Positions 44,674 through 52,975 of a DNA stretch of 64,000 nucleotides are shown piece by piece (within the stretch, counting starts at the first letter, position 1; each line of letters opens with the position of its first letter). The notes under the pieces are model-generated. The model searched no databases, had not been told where the DNA came from, and worked only from the letters and a program-made list of their open reading frames with translations. The translations under genes and the position numbers were made by a program. The stretch comes from UBA952 sp044361535. Its GTDB lineage: Bacteria; Bacteroidota; Bacteroidia; Flavobacteriales_D; Crocinitomicaceae. The DNA lies in assembly GCA_044361535.1 (NCBI GenBank), contig JBIKIQ010000009.1, positions 66,755 through 130,754 on the forward strand. Direction: 5' to 3'.

Positions 44674-47600
44674 TTATTTCATTAACGTTACGTTTCCTTT
44701 AACAATAGACTTTAACCCTCCAATACACGTTACATCCAAGTAAAAGTCATATACATCAGGATCTAATTTTTTTTCCCTGAAGGTTCCATCCCATCCTATT
44801 GAAGGGTCTGTTGATTCAAAAACCATTTCACCCCAGCGGTCAAATATGCGGAAGACCATTTTTTCTATCCAAATTCCGCGAACGTACAACACATCATTTT
44901 CTAAATCACCATTTGGAGAAAATGCATTGGGTATAAACACATATGGATCTTCACAAATGACTTCATACACTTTTACCTCCGTAGTGTCTGATCTAGTACA
45001 TGCCCCCTCTGAAACTGTTAACGTATAAATAGTTGTTTCATTAACCACCGCATTGGTTTGTTGCATTGTGGGGTCTGAAACACCTGAAGTTGGAGACCAA
45101 TTATAGGAATCCAAACCTGATGGCGATCCAGATAATGTCACCGTACTACCCGCAGCGGCTATGTATTGCGAAGCACTTGCAATTACTAAAGCGGGATCAA
45201 TTGTTGAAACGTTAACAAAAATAGAATCATCCACAACACAACCATTAGATGAAGATGCAGTTAAATAAACGTATTGACTAAAAGGTGTGCTAATTTGAAC
45301 TGAATTCAAGTTGGAAGACCCAACGATTATTGAAGCAGGCAACCAAGTATAATTGAAAGAAATACTCGGATTAGAATTAGTTGCTGTCAGCGTTGTGTTA
45401 TCTCCTAAACAAAGTTCAGTATTGCCACTCAAAATTACAGATGAGCCTATAAAATCAACAACTATACTATCTTTTTTATAACACCCAGGGTTACCCGCAA
45501 GTACGTAATAGGTTATTGGACCATCAGGAGTAATTATTAATACAGAATCGGACAATGATGTATTCAATGTATCCGTAAAATTGGGTGAAGATGACCAAAC
45601 AAAATATGAAGCTGTACCAAAACTATTTGCAAAAAGCGTTAACTCTACGGGTGAACATAACTCAACATCATTTGACATGCTTAATTGAATTGAATCTGTT
45701 ACGGTAATTGTAATTTGAGCCGTATCTGTAAGCAAACATATACTATCGGTAACATAGAGATTCACAGTATAAACTCCTGGTTCATCATAAACTATTATAG
45801 GATTGTCAATAATCGAGGATGTGTCACCATTTCCAAAATCCCATAAATAGGAATCAGATTCTGTAGAAAAATTTTCAAAGTTTACTGTAAAGCTTGCACA
45901 GCCAATGTTATCATCAATCGTAAATTCAGCTTCTGGAATTAGTTGGAAGTCAAATTTAAAGATTAAGTTGTTGCAATTCGAACTTAGGTTTTGTGAAGAC
46001 CATGCTCCCGGGGTGGTTGGAAAATCTGAAAATCCGCCGCAACCACCACAAACCGATTGATAAACCACTCCATTTTTATCAAAACGAGAGGTGCCTCCGT
46101 CAACATGTTCAGAAGCTGATGCTCCTCCTATGTATGAAGCAAAAAGGGTGTCTTCAAAATTTCTTTTGATAACCAAAAGGTAAAAATCAAACCCGTTTGG
46201 TGCTGTTTGTTGAAGGGCATCTACAACTACTCCATTCACTATTTCATGTGTAATTGGCATACCGGAAAGTGGCACTCCCTGAAGAATGTTTGCACCCCAA
46301 CCTGAGACATACATATTCCCGCAAATGTCAACTAAAAAGGCAGCAGGCGATATGTTAATTGATGGATTGCCATTTCCAAAAACGGTAGAATTTAAATTTT
46401 GATTTAATGAAGGATTAAGTTTAATAATGAACTGACTACTGCCTGGATTAACAAAATTGGCATTAAAAACAGGAAATGTACCACCAATAGATTGCCCAAG
46501 TACAAAAACATTGTCATTTCTATCTATCTCGACAAAAAATGCTTGGTCATAATTTGTTGTTCCCAAATAAGTAGCATTTAAAATAGATGCACCGGTCGAA
46601 TTAATCTTTGCCACAAATCCATCTGTTTTTCCTCCATTATAAGTTGGGTTAAAGCCCCCAGAAGTGAAAGGAAGGTCAATGGAACTTGTTCCACCCGCAA
46701 TAACAACATTTGAACTTGAATCAACCTTGACGGAATAACAAGCATCGTTATTAGAACCGCCGTAATAACTCGACCAAATTAAATTAGTAAGATTGGGAGT
46801 CATTTTGAAAACAACTCCATCCAATTGACCTCCATTTGAAGGTTGAAATGCATTTAATATTGGAAAATTTTGGGATCGAGTACAAGAAGCAACTATACAA
46901 TTACCATTCTCATCTAACATAATCTCCCCTCGAAATTGATCTCCGTAGTTCATTGACAAGGAGTCATACGCAGCAACTGAATTGTAGGACCCAGATGTTA
47001 CTTTGTAGTTTACACCGTCATTTGCAGCTCCCCCAATATAGGTTGAGCCAAGTAATGATTGCCCGTTTGCACTAAATTTAGCGACAAAAATATCAGTGCC
47101 TACAGAGCCGAAGTTAGTGCCATTAAATGCAACGCTTAATGTTGTTCCACCATTATGAATGGTTTGAAATCCACCTTGAATTGGAAAATCAAGAGAAGAA
47201 GTTACTCCATACATGTAAATATTATTGCTTTGGTCGCATATCAAGGAATGAGCTGTTTCTGTACCTTGTATATTGTCACCGCCACCAATAAAGGTTGTCC
47301 ATAACATGGTAGTACCATCTGCTGAATACTTAGAAATAAACGCATCCGTAGTTGCAACATTGGTATTTGGAATGGTAATATTGGAGGAAACATCCCATGC
47401 TAAAGGATCAGGGGTTGGGTATTGATTCCCATAAATGGTTCCGGCTGAATAAGCTGTCCCATCATAACCATAAGTTGCTGTCATACCGAAATTATCAGTT
47501 ACTGAACCACTATAGGTTGCAAATACTAAAACAGGATCGATTATTAGCTTGAGTGATTGGTCGTACTTCCCAAGATTGAACGTTACTTGATTGTCATTAA

Positions 47601-48297
47601 TTACAAAGGTGTTTTTAATTTCTTTTATTTTTCCATTAACCATTTGATAGGTATATGGCTTTTGTTCTATGATTTTTCCGAGTTCTGTTTCTATAAGTAA
47701 ATTTCCATTTTTTGCCAATTTGACATTTTTGACACCTGCATAATTAAAAGAAATCAATCTTGGATCGGCATTAGGCTGCAAATGGAATTCATATTTAAAT
47801 TCTTCTGGATGAGAAATTAACTTTAAATCAATGCCATTGTAAAACTCCTTCATTGTTACATCAGAGTATCCATGTACATCATTGGCCCATTTTGATGTAT
47901 CATTTCCGATAAAATAGTTGAAGTAGGTATTTGTTTGCTGTTGTTTTTCAATTTTTGATACCAGATTTGACGTAGGGAAATTTAGATGAACTAATACTTG
48001 TTTTCCGTATATTGTTTCTTCTGCATCTTTCGGTTTTTGATGCAATTCATTCAATCTGGAATAATCTTGAAGATGAAGTAAGAGTTTGTGTTGATGAACC
48101 CAAATGTTTCCTGCCGGTATTTTTGATTTAAAAAGTACAGCATCAGGCCATTGACCTTTGTTCTCAACAAAGTAATGATCTTGATTTAAAGAAGACTTTT
48201 GATTGTGTTTATGCTGTTCGTTGGAATGGTGGGTTTGAGAAAAACCAAGCGAAAACAATGAACAAAAGAGTAAGAACAAGAAATGATTTAGATGCAT
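44674..48297 (-). CDS. Large surface protein with SBBP and PKD repeats, type B T9SS C-terminus
   Basis: 1207 aa with signal peptide (MHLNHFLFLLFCSLFSLGFSQ). Residues ~40-260 form a conserved N-terminal domain (ENKGQWPDAVLFKSK), as found in many Bacteroidota SBBP proteins. ~280-740 hold beta-propeller repeats (STYIGGAANDG, SYYGGSNNDAC, ATYLGTTNYDQ). A PKD domain lies near 765-840 (SYLWDFGNGDTSS), followed by Ig-like modules, and the type B gliding-associated domain from ~1115 (FIPNAFSPNGDLEND, FRIFDRWGEMVF, GWDGTF). Likely T9SS-exported adhesin. Same operon direction as the M42 gene. Confidence 0.88.
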   Translation of the reverse strand: MHLNHFLFLLFCSLFSLGFSQTHHSNEQHKHNQKSSLNQDHYFVENKGQWPDAVLFKSKIPAGNIWVHQHKLLLHLQDYSRLNELHQKPKDAEETIYGKQVLVHLNFPTSNLVSKIEKQQQTNTYFNYFIGNDTSKWANDVHGYSDVTMKEFYNGIDLKLISHPEEFKYEFHLQPNADPRLISFNYAGVKNVKLAKNGNLLIETELGKIIEQKPYTYQMVNGKIKEIKNTFVINDNQVTFNLGKYDQSLKLIIDPVLVFATYSGSVTDNFGMTATYGYDGTAYSAGTIYGNQYPTPDPLAWDVSSNITIPNTNVATTDAFISKYSADGTTMLWTTFIGGGDNIQGTETAHSLICDQSNNIYMYGVTSSLDFPIQGGFQTIHNGGTTLSVAFNGTNFGSVGTDIFVAKFSANGQSLLGSTYIGGAANDGVNYKVTSGSYNSVAAYDSLSMNYGDQFRGEIMLDENGNCIVASCTRSQNFPILNAFQPSNGGQLDGVVFKMTPNLTNLIWSSYYGGSNNDACYSVKVDSSSNVVIAGGTSSIDLPFTSGGFNPTYNGGKTDGFVAKINSTGASILNATYLGTTNYDQAFFVEIDRNDNVFVLGQSIGGTFPVFNANFVNPGSSQFIIKLNPSLNQNLNSTVFGNGNPSINISPAAFLVDICGNMYVSGWGANILQGVPLSGMPITHEIVNGVVVDALQQTAPNGFDFYLLVIKRNFEDTLFASYIGGASASEHVDGGTSRFDKNGVVYQSVCGGCGGFSDFPTTPGAWSSQNLSSNCNNLIFKFDFQLIPEAEFTIDDNIGCASFTVNFENFSTESDSYLWDFGNGDTSSIIDNPIIVYDEPGVYTVNLYVTDSICLLTDTAQITITVTDSIQLSMSNDVELCSPVELTLFANSFGTASYFVWSSSPNFTDTLNTSLSDSVLIITPDGPITYYVLAGNPGCYKKDSIVVDFIGSSVILSGNTELCLGDNTTLTATNSNPSISFNYTWLPASIIVGSSNLNSVQISTPFSQYVYLTASSSNGCVVDDSIFVNVSTIDPALVIASASQYIAAAGSTVTLSGSPSGLDSYNWSPTSGVSDPTMQQTNAVVNETTIYTLTVSEGACTRSDTTEVKVYEVICEDPYVFIPNAFSPNGDLENDVLYVRGIWIEKMVFRIFDRWGEMVFESTDPSIGWDGTFREKKLDPDVYDFYLDVTCIGGLKSIVKGNVTLMK

Positions 48298-48368
48298 TCA
48301 ACCCAAGTTTGCAACTAAGTTACGTATAATAGAGAAAATAAAAAATATTTGGCTAATACTTGAACCAC

Positions 48369-49451
48369 TTATTTGATAGGGATTCCTCGGGAGGAAAGTA
48401 AAACACCCGAACTACTTTTTGATTTAGTTAACCCAAAAGAAAATGTACTTCCCTTTCCTACTTTACTTTTAACAGTAATTGATTGTCCATGGGCTTCTAA
48501 CAAGTGTTTCACAATAGCAAGCCCTAATCCTGAACCTCCTTCATTTCTGTTGCGACTTTTTTCAACACGATAAAATCGTTCAAATAACCTATTCAAATGA
48601 ACATCTTCTATACCTAAACCATTATCCTCAACTGAAACCAAAATTAAATCGTCAACATTTGAAATAGAAATTACGGTTTTTCCATTTTGATTGCCGTAAA
48701 AAATTGAATTTCCAATTAAATTAGTAAGGACTTGAGCGATTTTATTTTTATCTGCATCTACTAAAATAGGGCTATATTCTTTTTCTAATGTTAATTCAAT
48801 GTTTTTCTCTTTAGCCTTTAAATCCAAGGATTCAAAAATATCCTTAACGAGTTCTACTATATCTAAAGGTCTGATTTCTAACTTAAAAGAATCTGCTTCA
48901 ATTTTTGTGATTTGATCTAAATCAGCAATTATGCTCACCATTCGATCAGTTGCCTTTGATGCGCGTTCCAAAAAAAGTTTATTTACATCTTGATCCTCTA
49001 ATCCTCCTTCAAGTAATGTCAAAATATAGCCTTGAATGGAGAAGATTGGTGTTTTTAATTCATGAGATAAATTTCCAAGAAACTCTCTTCTAAATGCTTC
49101 TTGCTCTTTCAGTTTATCTATTTCTCTCAATTTTTCATTCTCCCAATTTACAAGTTCAAGTTCCATGTCTTCAAGTAAATTATCGGCAGAATTATTTATT
49201 TGATTCATTGACTTCTCTTTTGAGGTTGAATAAAAATTTTTTACAATCAAATTGAGTCTATTGAGAATAAATGTTTTAAATAGATAGCCATAAACAAGAA
49301 AGGCAAGTAAACTAACTAAAATAGAAACAAGAATCCAACGATAGTGTAAAGTAGGTTGATTAAGATTTGCTAAAAATTGAATTAAATAACATAATCCACC
49401 AGTGACAATACTTCCAACTAATATTAAAATACTCGGTTTTTGAATTTTCAT
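48369..49451 (-). CDS. phoR: PhoR-like sensor histidine kinase
   Basis: 360 aa. Two membrane segments (~8-28, ~40-60), no large periplasmic sensor, a linker helix, DHp with phospho-accepting His130 in NLSHELKTP, and a CA domain with the NxxxN box (LIGNSI), DNGLGI and GSGLGLAIV. This short-sensor layout is that of PhoR. Its ATG overlaps the regulator's TGA (ATGA, 49448-49451). Phosphate sensing is inferred from architecture and partner. Confidence 0.85.
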   Translation of the reverse strand: MKIQKPSILILVGSIVTGGLCYLIQFLANLNQPTLHYRWILVSILVSLLAFLVYGYLFKTFILNRLNLIVKNFYSTSKEKSMNQINNSADNLLEDMELELVNWENEKLREIDKLKEQEAFRREFLGNLSHELKTPIFSIQGYILTLLEGGLEDQDVNKLFLERASKATDRMVSIIADLDQITKIEADSFKLEIRPLDIVELVKDIFESLDLKAKEKNIELTLEKEYSPILVDADKNKIAQVLTNLIGNSIFYGNQNGKTVISISNVDDLILVSVEDNGLGIEDVHLNRLFERFYRVEKSRNRNEGGSGLGLAIVKHLLEAHGQSITVKSKVGKGSTFSFGLTKSKSSSGVLLSSRGIPIK

Positions 49452-50137
49452 TGCTCTGTAAAGGTATATCCTACACCTTTTATTGTGCGAATATACGAAT
49501 CTCCGAGCTTTTCGCGTAATTTTCGAATATGTACATCAATGGTTCTCTCGCCCACAACTGTTTCATTGCCCCAAACAATATTTAAAATTTGTTCTCGGTT
49601 GAATACTTTTCCTGGGCGACTGGAAAGCAATTCAAGTAATTCAAATTCTTTTTTAGGCAAAATAATTTTCTTGCCATCCAATTGAATAGAAAATTTTTCG
49701 CGTTCGATAATTAAATTACTCGTAGAAAGCGATGTTGATGTTGCTATGCTATTGCTCAGCCTTCTTAAAAGAGATTCAACTTTACTAATCAATAATCTTG
49801 GACGAATTGGCTTGGTAATATAATCATCTGCTCCTGCCTCAAAACCCGCTATTTGGGCATAATCTTCGGCTCGTGAGGTAAGAAATGTGATAATCGGCTG
49901 CTGAAGATTTAAATCTTTTCGAATAAATTGACAAGCTTCAATGCCATCCATTTTAGGCATCATGATATCCATGAGAATAAGTGATGGCTGAATTTGTTGA
50001 GTCATTCGAACGCCCTCTTCACCATCAGACGCTGTAAATACTTTAAATCCCTCCTTTCGCAAGTTATACGATAAAAACTCTAAAATATCTGCTTCATCAT
50101 CGACAAGCAAAATAGTATGTCCTTTTAAATTTTCCAT
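49448..50137 (-). CDS. phoB: PhoB/OmpR-family response regulator
   Basis: 229 aa. Receiver domain with acidic pair Asp13-Asp14, phospho-acceptor Asp57 (LILMDIMMP), and a KP motif in ITKPIRP. C-terminal winged helix with FELLELLSSRPGKVFNREQIL and ERTIDVHIRKLREKLG; the last is the recognition helix region. OmpR/PhoB members bind 11-bp direct repeats as tandem dimers. Matching ladders lie upstream of the two genes next to it. A terminator hairpin sits just upstream of its start codon. Confidence 0.88.
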   Translation of the reverse strand: MENLKGHTILLVDDEADILEFLSYNLRKEGFKVFTASDGEEGVRMTQQIQPSLILMDIMMPKMDGIEACQFIRKDLNLQQPIITFLTSRAEDYAQIAGFEAGADDYITKPIRPRLLISKVESLLRRLSNSIATSTSLSTSNLIIEREKFSIQLDGKKIILPKKEFELLELLSSRPGKVFNREQILNIVWGNETVVGERTIDVHIRKLREKLGDSYIRTIKGVGYTFTEQ

Positions 50138-50146
50138 ATTTTTTTA

Positions 50147-50178
50147 GCGAAAAAAGGGCTGAAAAACTCCAGCCCTTT
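50147..50178 (-). terminator. Rho-independent terminator after the T9SS gene, immediately ahead of phoB
   Basis: On the minus strand: AAAGGGCTG (50178-50170), loop of 8, CAGCCCTTT (50161-50153), followed by T-rich sequence. Nine perfect base pairs. Only 9 bases separate the end of the T run from the phoB ATG. Confidence 0.85.
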
Positions 50179-50194
50179 GATGATGAATTGAAAA

Positions 50195-52753
50195 TTATTT
50201 TCTAACAATTAGTCTTTTAGAAATTGTATTCTGATCAGAACTCAATTGTATTGAATAGATTCCATCAGACAAATTGGTTAAATCTACATTTACCATGTTT
50301 GAACCTATTGATTGAATGTTGTTATGACTCATTATTACACGACCTAACTGATCAATCAATTGAATGTCAAATGAATTACCTTCATTGTTTACGAATGATA
50401 CAATAGCACCTTCTGAAGCAGGATTCGGATATATTGTCAAATTAGACAATCCCATTAATTCTTCAATGCTAACAGTGATAGCAACATTAAAAACTACAGT
50501 ATCCGTACAATTTCCATTAATTGCTGTTAATACTACTTGGTAATCTCCATTTGCTGCATAGGCATGAAGAGGTGCAGCTGCAGATGAGTTTGTGAAATCT
50601 CCAAAATCCCAAGAGTAAGAAGTCGCCCCTGTAGATGTATTAGCGAAGGTAACAATATTTCCATTTGTTGTAAATGAACCAGCTGCTGTAGGTGTTGCAG
50701 TAAATGTAACTGAAACTGCATCCGAAGCACCAACTCCCGCACAAGCATCTGCATTTGTAGTTGTTACTGAGTATGAACCCGTTGTTGTTACTTGGATAGA
50801 TTGTGTGGTTGCACCATTTGACCATGAATAAGAATCACCTGATGAAGCAGTTAATGTAACTACATCACCTGAACATGCTTGTGTTGCAGAAGCAGTTACA
50901 GTTGGAATTGGAGCGTTACTTACGTTTACAGTTGTTGCGCTTGATGAAGCTGAACATCCGTTATTATCTGTTACAGTTACAGAGTATGATCCTGATGCAG
51001 TTACAGTAATGGCTTGTGTTGTTGCGTTAGTAGACCATGTATTTCCCGTTGAAGCTGATGAACTCAATTCAACACTTCCACCTGTACAAAAAGAAGTTGC
51101 TCCATTTGCAGTTATTACTGGGGTCGTAGGAAGAGCGTTAACAGTTACAGTAATTGCTACTCTTGGACTTTCATCTCCCGCAGCATTTTTCTGACTAACA
51201 TAATAGGTATAAACTCCCGGCGATGTAGTACTAGGCGATGGGGCCCCTGCTAAAGCTGTTCCGCCTGTAGCTACATCATACCACGTTAACGTATTTCCAG
51301 TTGAGGCAGTTGCAGACAGTTGTGTCGCAGTAGCTCCTTGACAATAGGTAAATGAGTTAGTCGCAACAGTTGGTGCAGCAACACTAAAAAATACTGGATT
51401 TGTAAATGTTGCACCTGATGCAGCTACAGAACCTGCTGCTAAACGAGCATCTGGTGTCGAACCTAGTGGAGCAAAAATATTTACCCAGTTTACCTCGGCT
51501 AATGTTTTAGTTGAATCATTTCCGTCCACAGACCACCATGATTGATACCATGTACCTGTTGCTCCACCAGTATTTACTACCGTATTTGTGTTATTTGTAG
51601 TCCATGATGGAGTTGCGAAGTTTGTTAAAACATTATTTACAAAAACCATTGTATCTCCATTCAAATTGGCAACAACAGGTGCGCCTTCGATAGAAAGACC
51701 TTTTTCCCAACCTGTAACTAATGAATTTAACACAGACACTGCTGAATTTCTTCTCAATCTAAATGCTTTTTCAAACTTTTCACCTACAGGTAATACAATT
51801 GAACCATTGCCTTTTGGACCTACCAAAGTTACATTAGAAAATATTGGTCTTGTTTTAGGTGTTGCCGTTGAACCTGCTGCATCATTATCACATTCAAAAG
51901 AATTAGAATCACCAGGAGCATCTGATACATCTTTATCACGAATTGAAAGTGCAAATTGTACTTTTCCTCTGTATCCAAAGTCAGTATCAAAATCATCATC
52001 CAAGCCTCTATAAGCAATTATATGTTTACAATTTACTGTTCCGCCAAACCACTCAAATGAATCATCTCCAGAATGAGAAACCTGAACATAATCAACTGTT
52101 GTAGCTGAACCAACTGAACCAAAAGTAATTCCATTGATTTCTTTATTTGGCTCGAGTGCAATCCCTGCAAATTCAATTCGAACATACTTAATTGTTCCAG
52201 AATTGTCATTGTCAAATGCACCACCGTACTGTGTATCAGTTGTAGCAACAATACCCTCAATATTCGCAACTCCTCCTGGTTGATTATTACGAGCTAATCC
52301 TAATAATACAATACCACCCCAATCACCTTCATTTCTGTTTCCAACTGCTTCATTTGAAGTAAAAATAATTGGTTGGGTTGACGTACCTTGTGCATTAATT
52401 TTAGCTCCTCTTGTTATGATTAATGTACCTTGAGTAACTTTGTCACCTCTAATGATTGTCCCTGGAGCAATCGTTAAGGTTGCATTATTTTTTACATAGA
52501 TCTTATTCTGAAGTAAAATCACCCCAGACCAAGTTGTATTTGTAGTAATATCCGCTGAAACTGTTTGAGTTGTTGCTGGATAAACTTCGTTTTCAGGATT
52601 AAAATTTGACCACCCAGCTGTCCAATCTGTCGCTGATGTATTATCAGTAACAGGAAAAGCTCCTTTGTAGGTCGTAGGAGTCCAAAATGCATCTTGCGCA
52701 TGCAACCCTAGTGTCACACAAGCAGAAAGTAATGATAAATAAACCTTTTTCAT
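50195..52753 (-). CDS. Secreted type A T9SS protein with beta-helix-like and Ig/PKD domains
   Basis: 852 aa with signal peptide (MKKVYLSLLSACVTLGLHAQ). Residues ~60-440 are a repetitive beta-rich domain (IYVKNNATLTIAPGTIIRG, GDWGGIVLLGLA) like right-handed beta-helix proteins. Ig-like modules follow (~465-690), then a PKD domain (~700-770, SYSWDFGDFTNSS) and a type A sorting domain (IYPNPASEGA, ending KRLIVRK). Proteins of this kind often neighbour TonB receptors and Pho-type regulators in Bacteroidota. Substrate capture at the surface for the adjacent receptor is the likely role. Its upstream region carries a TTAA ladder. Confidence 0.8.
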   Translation of the reverse strand: MKKVYLSLLSACVTLGLHAQDAFWTPTTYKGAFPVTDNTSATDWTAGWSNFNPENEVYPATTQTVSADITTNTTWSGVILLQNKIYVKNNATLTIAPGTIIRGDKVTQGTLIITRGAKINAQGTSTQPIIFTSNEAVGNRNEGDWGGIVLLGLARNNQPGGVANIEGIVATTDTQYGGAFDNDNSGTIKYVRIEFAGIALEPNKEINGITFGSVGSATTVDYVQVSHSGDDSFEWFGGTVNCKHIIAYRGLDDDFDTDFGYRGKVQFALSIRDKDVSDAPGDSNSFECDNDAAGSTATPKTRPIFSNVTLVGPKGNGSIVLPVGEKFEKAFRLRRNSAVSVLNSLVTGWEKGLSIEGAPVVANLNGDTMVFVNNVLTNFATPSWTTNNTNTVVNTGGATGTWYQSWWSVDGNDSTKTLAEVNWVNIFAPLGSTPDARLAAGSVAASGATFTNPVFFSVAAPTVATNSFTYCQGATATQLSATASTGNTLTWYDVATGGTALAGAPSPSTTSPGVYTYYVSQKNAAGDESPRVAITVTVNALPTTPVITANGATSFCTGGSVELSSSASTGNTWSTNATTQAITVTASGSYSVTVTDNNGCSASSSATTVNVSNAPIPTVTASATQACSGDVVTLTASSGDSYSWSNGATTQSIQVTTTGSYSVTTTNADACAGVGASDAVSVTFTATPTAAGSFTTNGNIVTFANTSTGATSYSWDFGDFTNSSAAAPLHAYAANGDYQVVLTAINGNCTDTVVFNVAITVSIEELMGLSNLTIYPNPASEGAIVSFVNNEGNSFDIQLIDQLGRVIMSHNNIQSIGSNMVNVDLTNLSDGIYSIQLSSDQNTISKRLIVRK

Positions 52754-52806
52754 AAATTAAATTTTAGTTGATGCAAATTTCAATCGAATATCAAAGCGTC
52801 AAGTTA

Positions 52807-52864
52807 CAGTAGTCTTAAATGTTGTTTAAGAGTTTATTAAGCAAAAGAAACATTGGCTTAACAC
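52807..52864 (-). promoter_or_regulatory. Operator-like ladder of six half-sites ahead of the T9SS gene
   Basis: On the minus strand, half-sites begin at 52861 (TTAA), 52850 (TTTC), 52840 (TTAA), 52829 (TTAA), 52818 (TTAA) and 52807 (GTAA): spacing 11, 10, 11, 11, 11. It ends 51 bases before the ATG. Unit examples are TTAAGCCAATG and TTAATAAACTC. The same spacing pattern occurs ahead of the TonB gene. Likely binding sites for the neighbouring PhoB-type regulator. Confidence 0.6.
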
Positions 52865-52913
52865 TAGGACTTACTTTGGTAACTAGGTTAAATAATCTTT
52901 ATCAAATAAATGA

Positions 52914-52937
52914 AAAAAGGACTCTTTCGAGTCCTTT
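52914..52937 (-). terminator. Rho-independent terminator after the TonB receptor gene
   Basis: Minus strand: AAAGGACTC (52937-52929), loop GAAA, GAGTCCTTT (52924-52916) then TTT. Nine perfect pairs, 39 bases after the receptor stop codon. Confidence 0.85.
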
Positions 52938-52975
52938 AACGTGTCGTAATAAACCTGCTTTTAATTGAAAATCTT

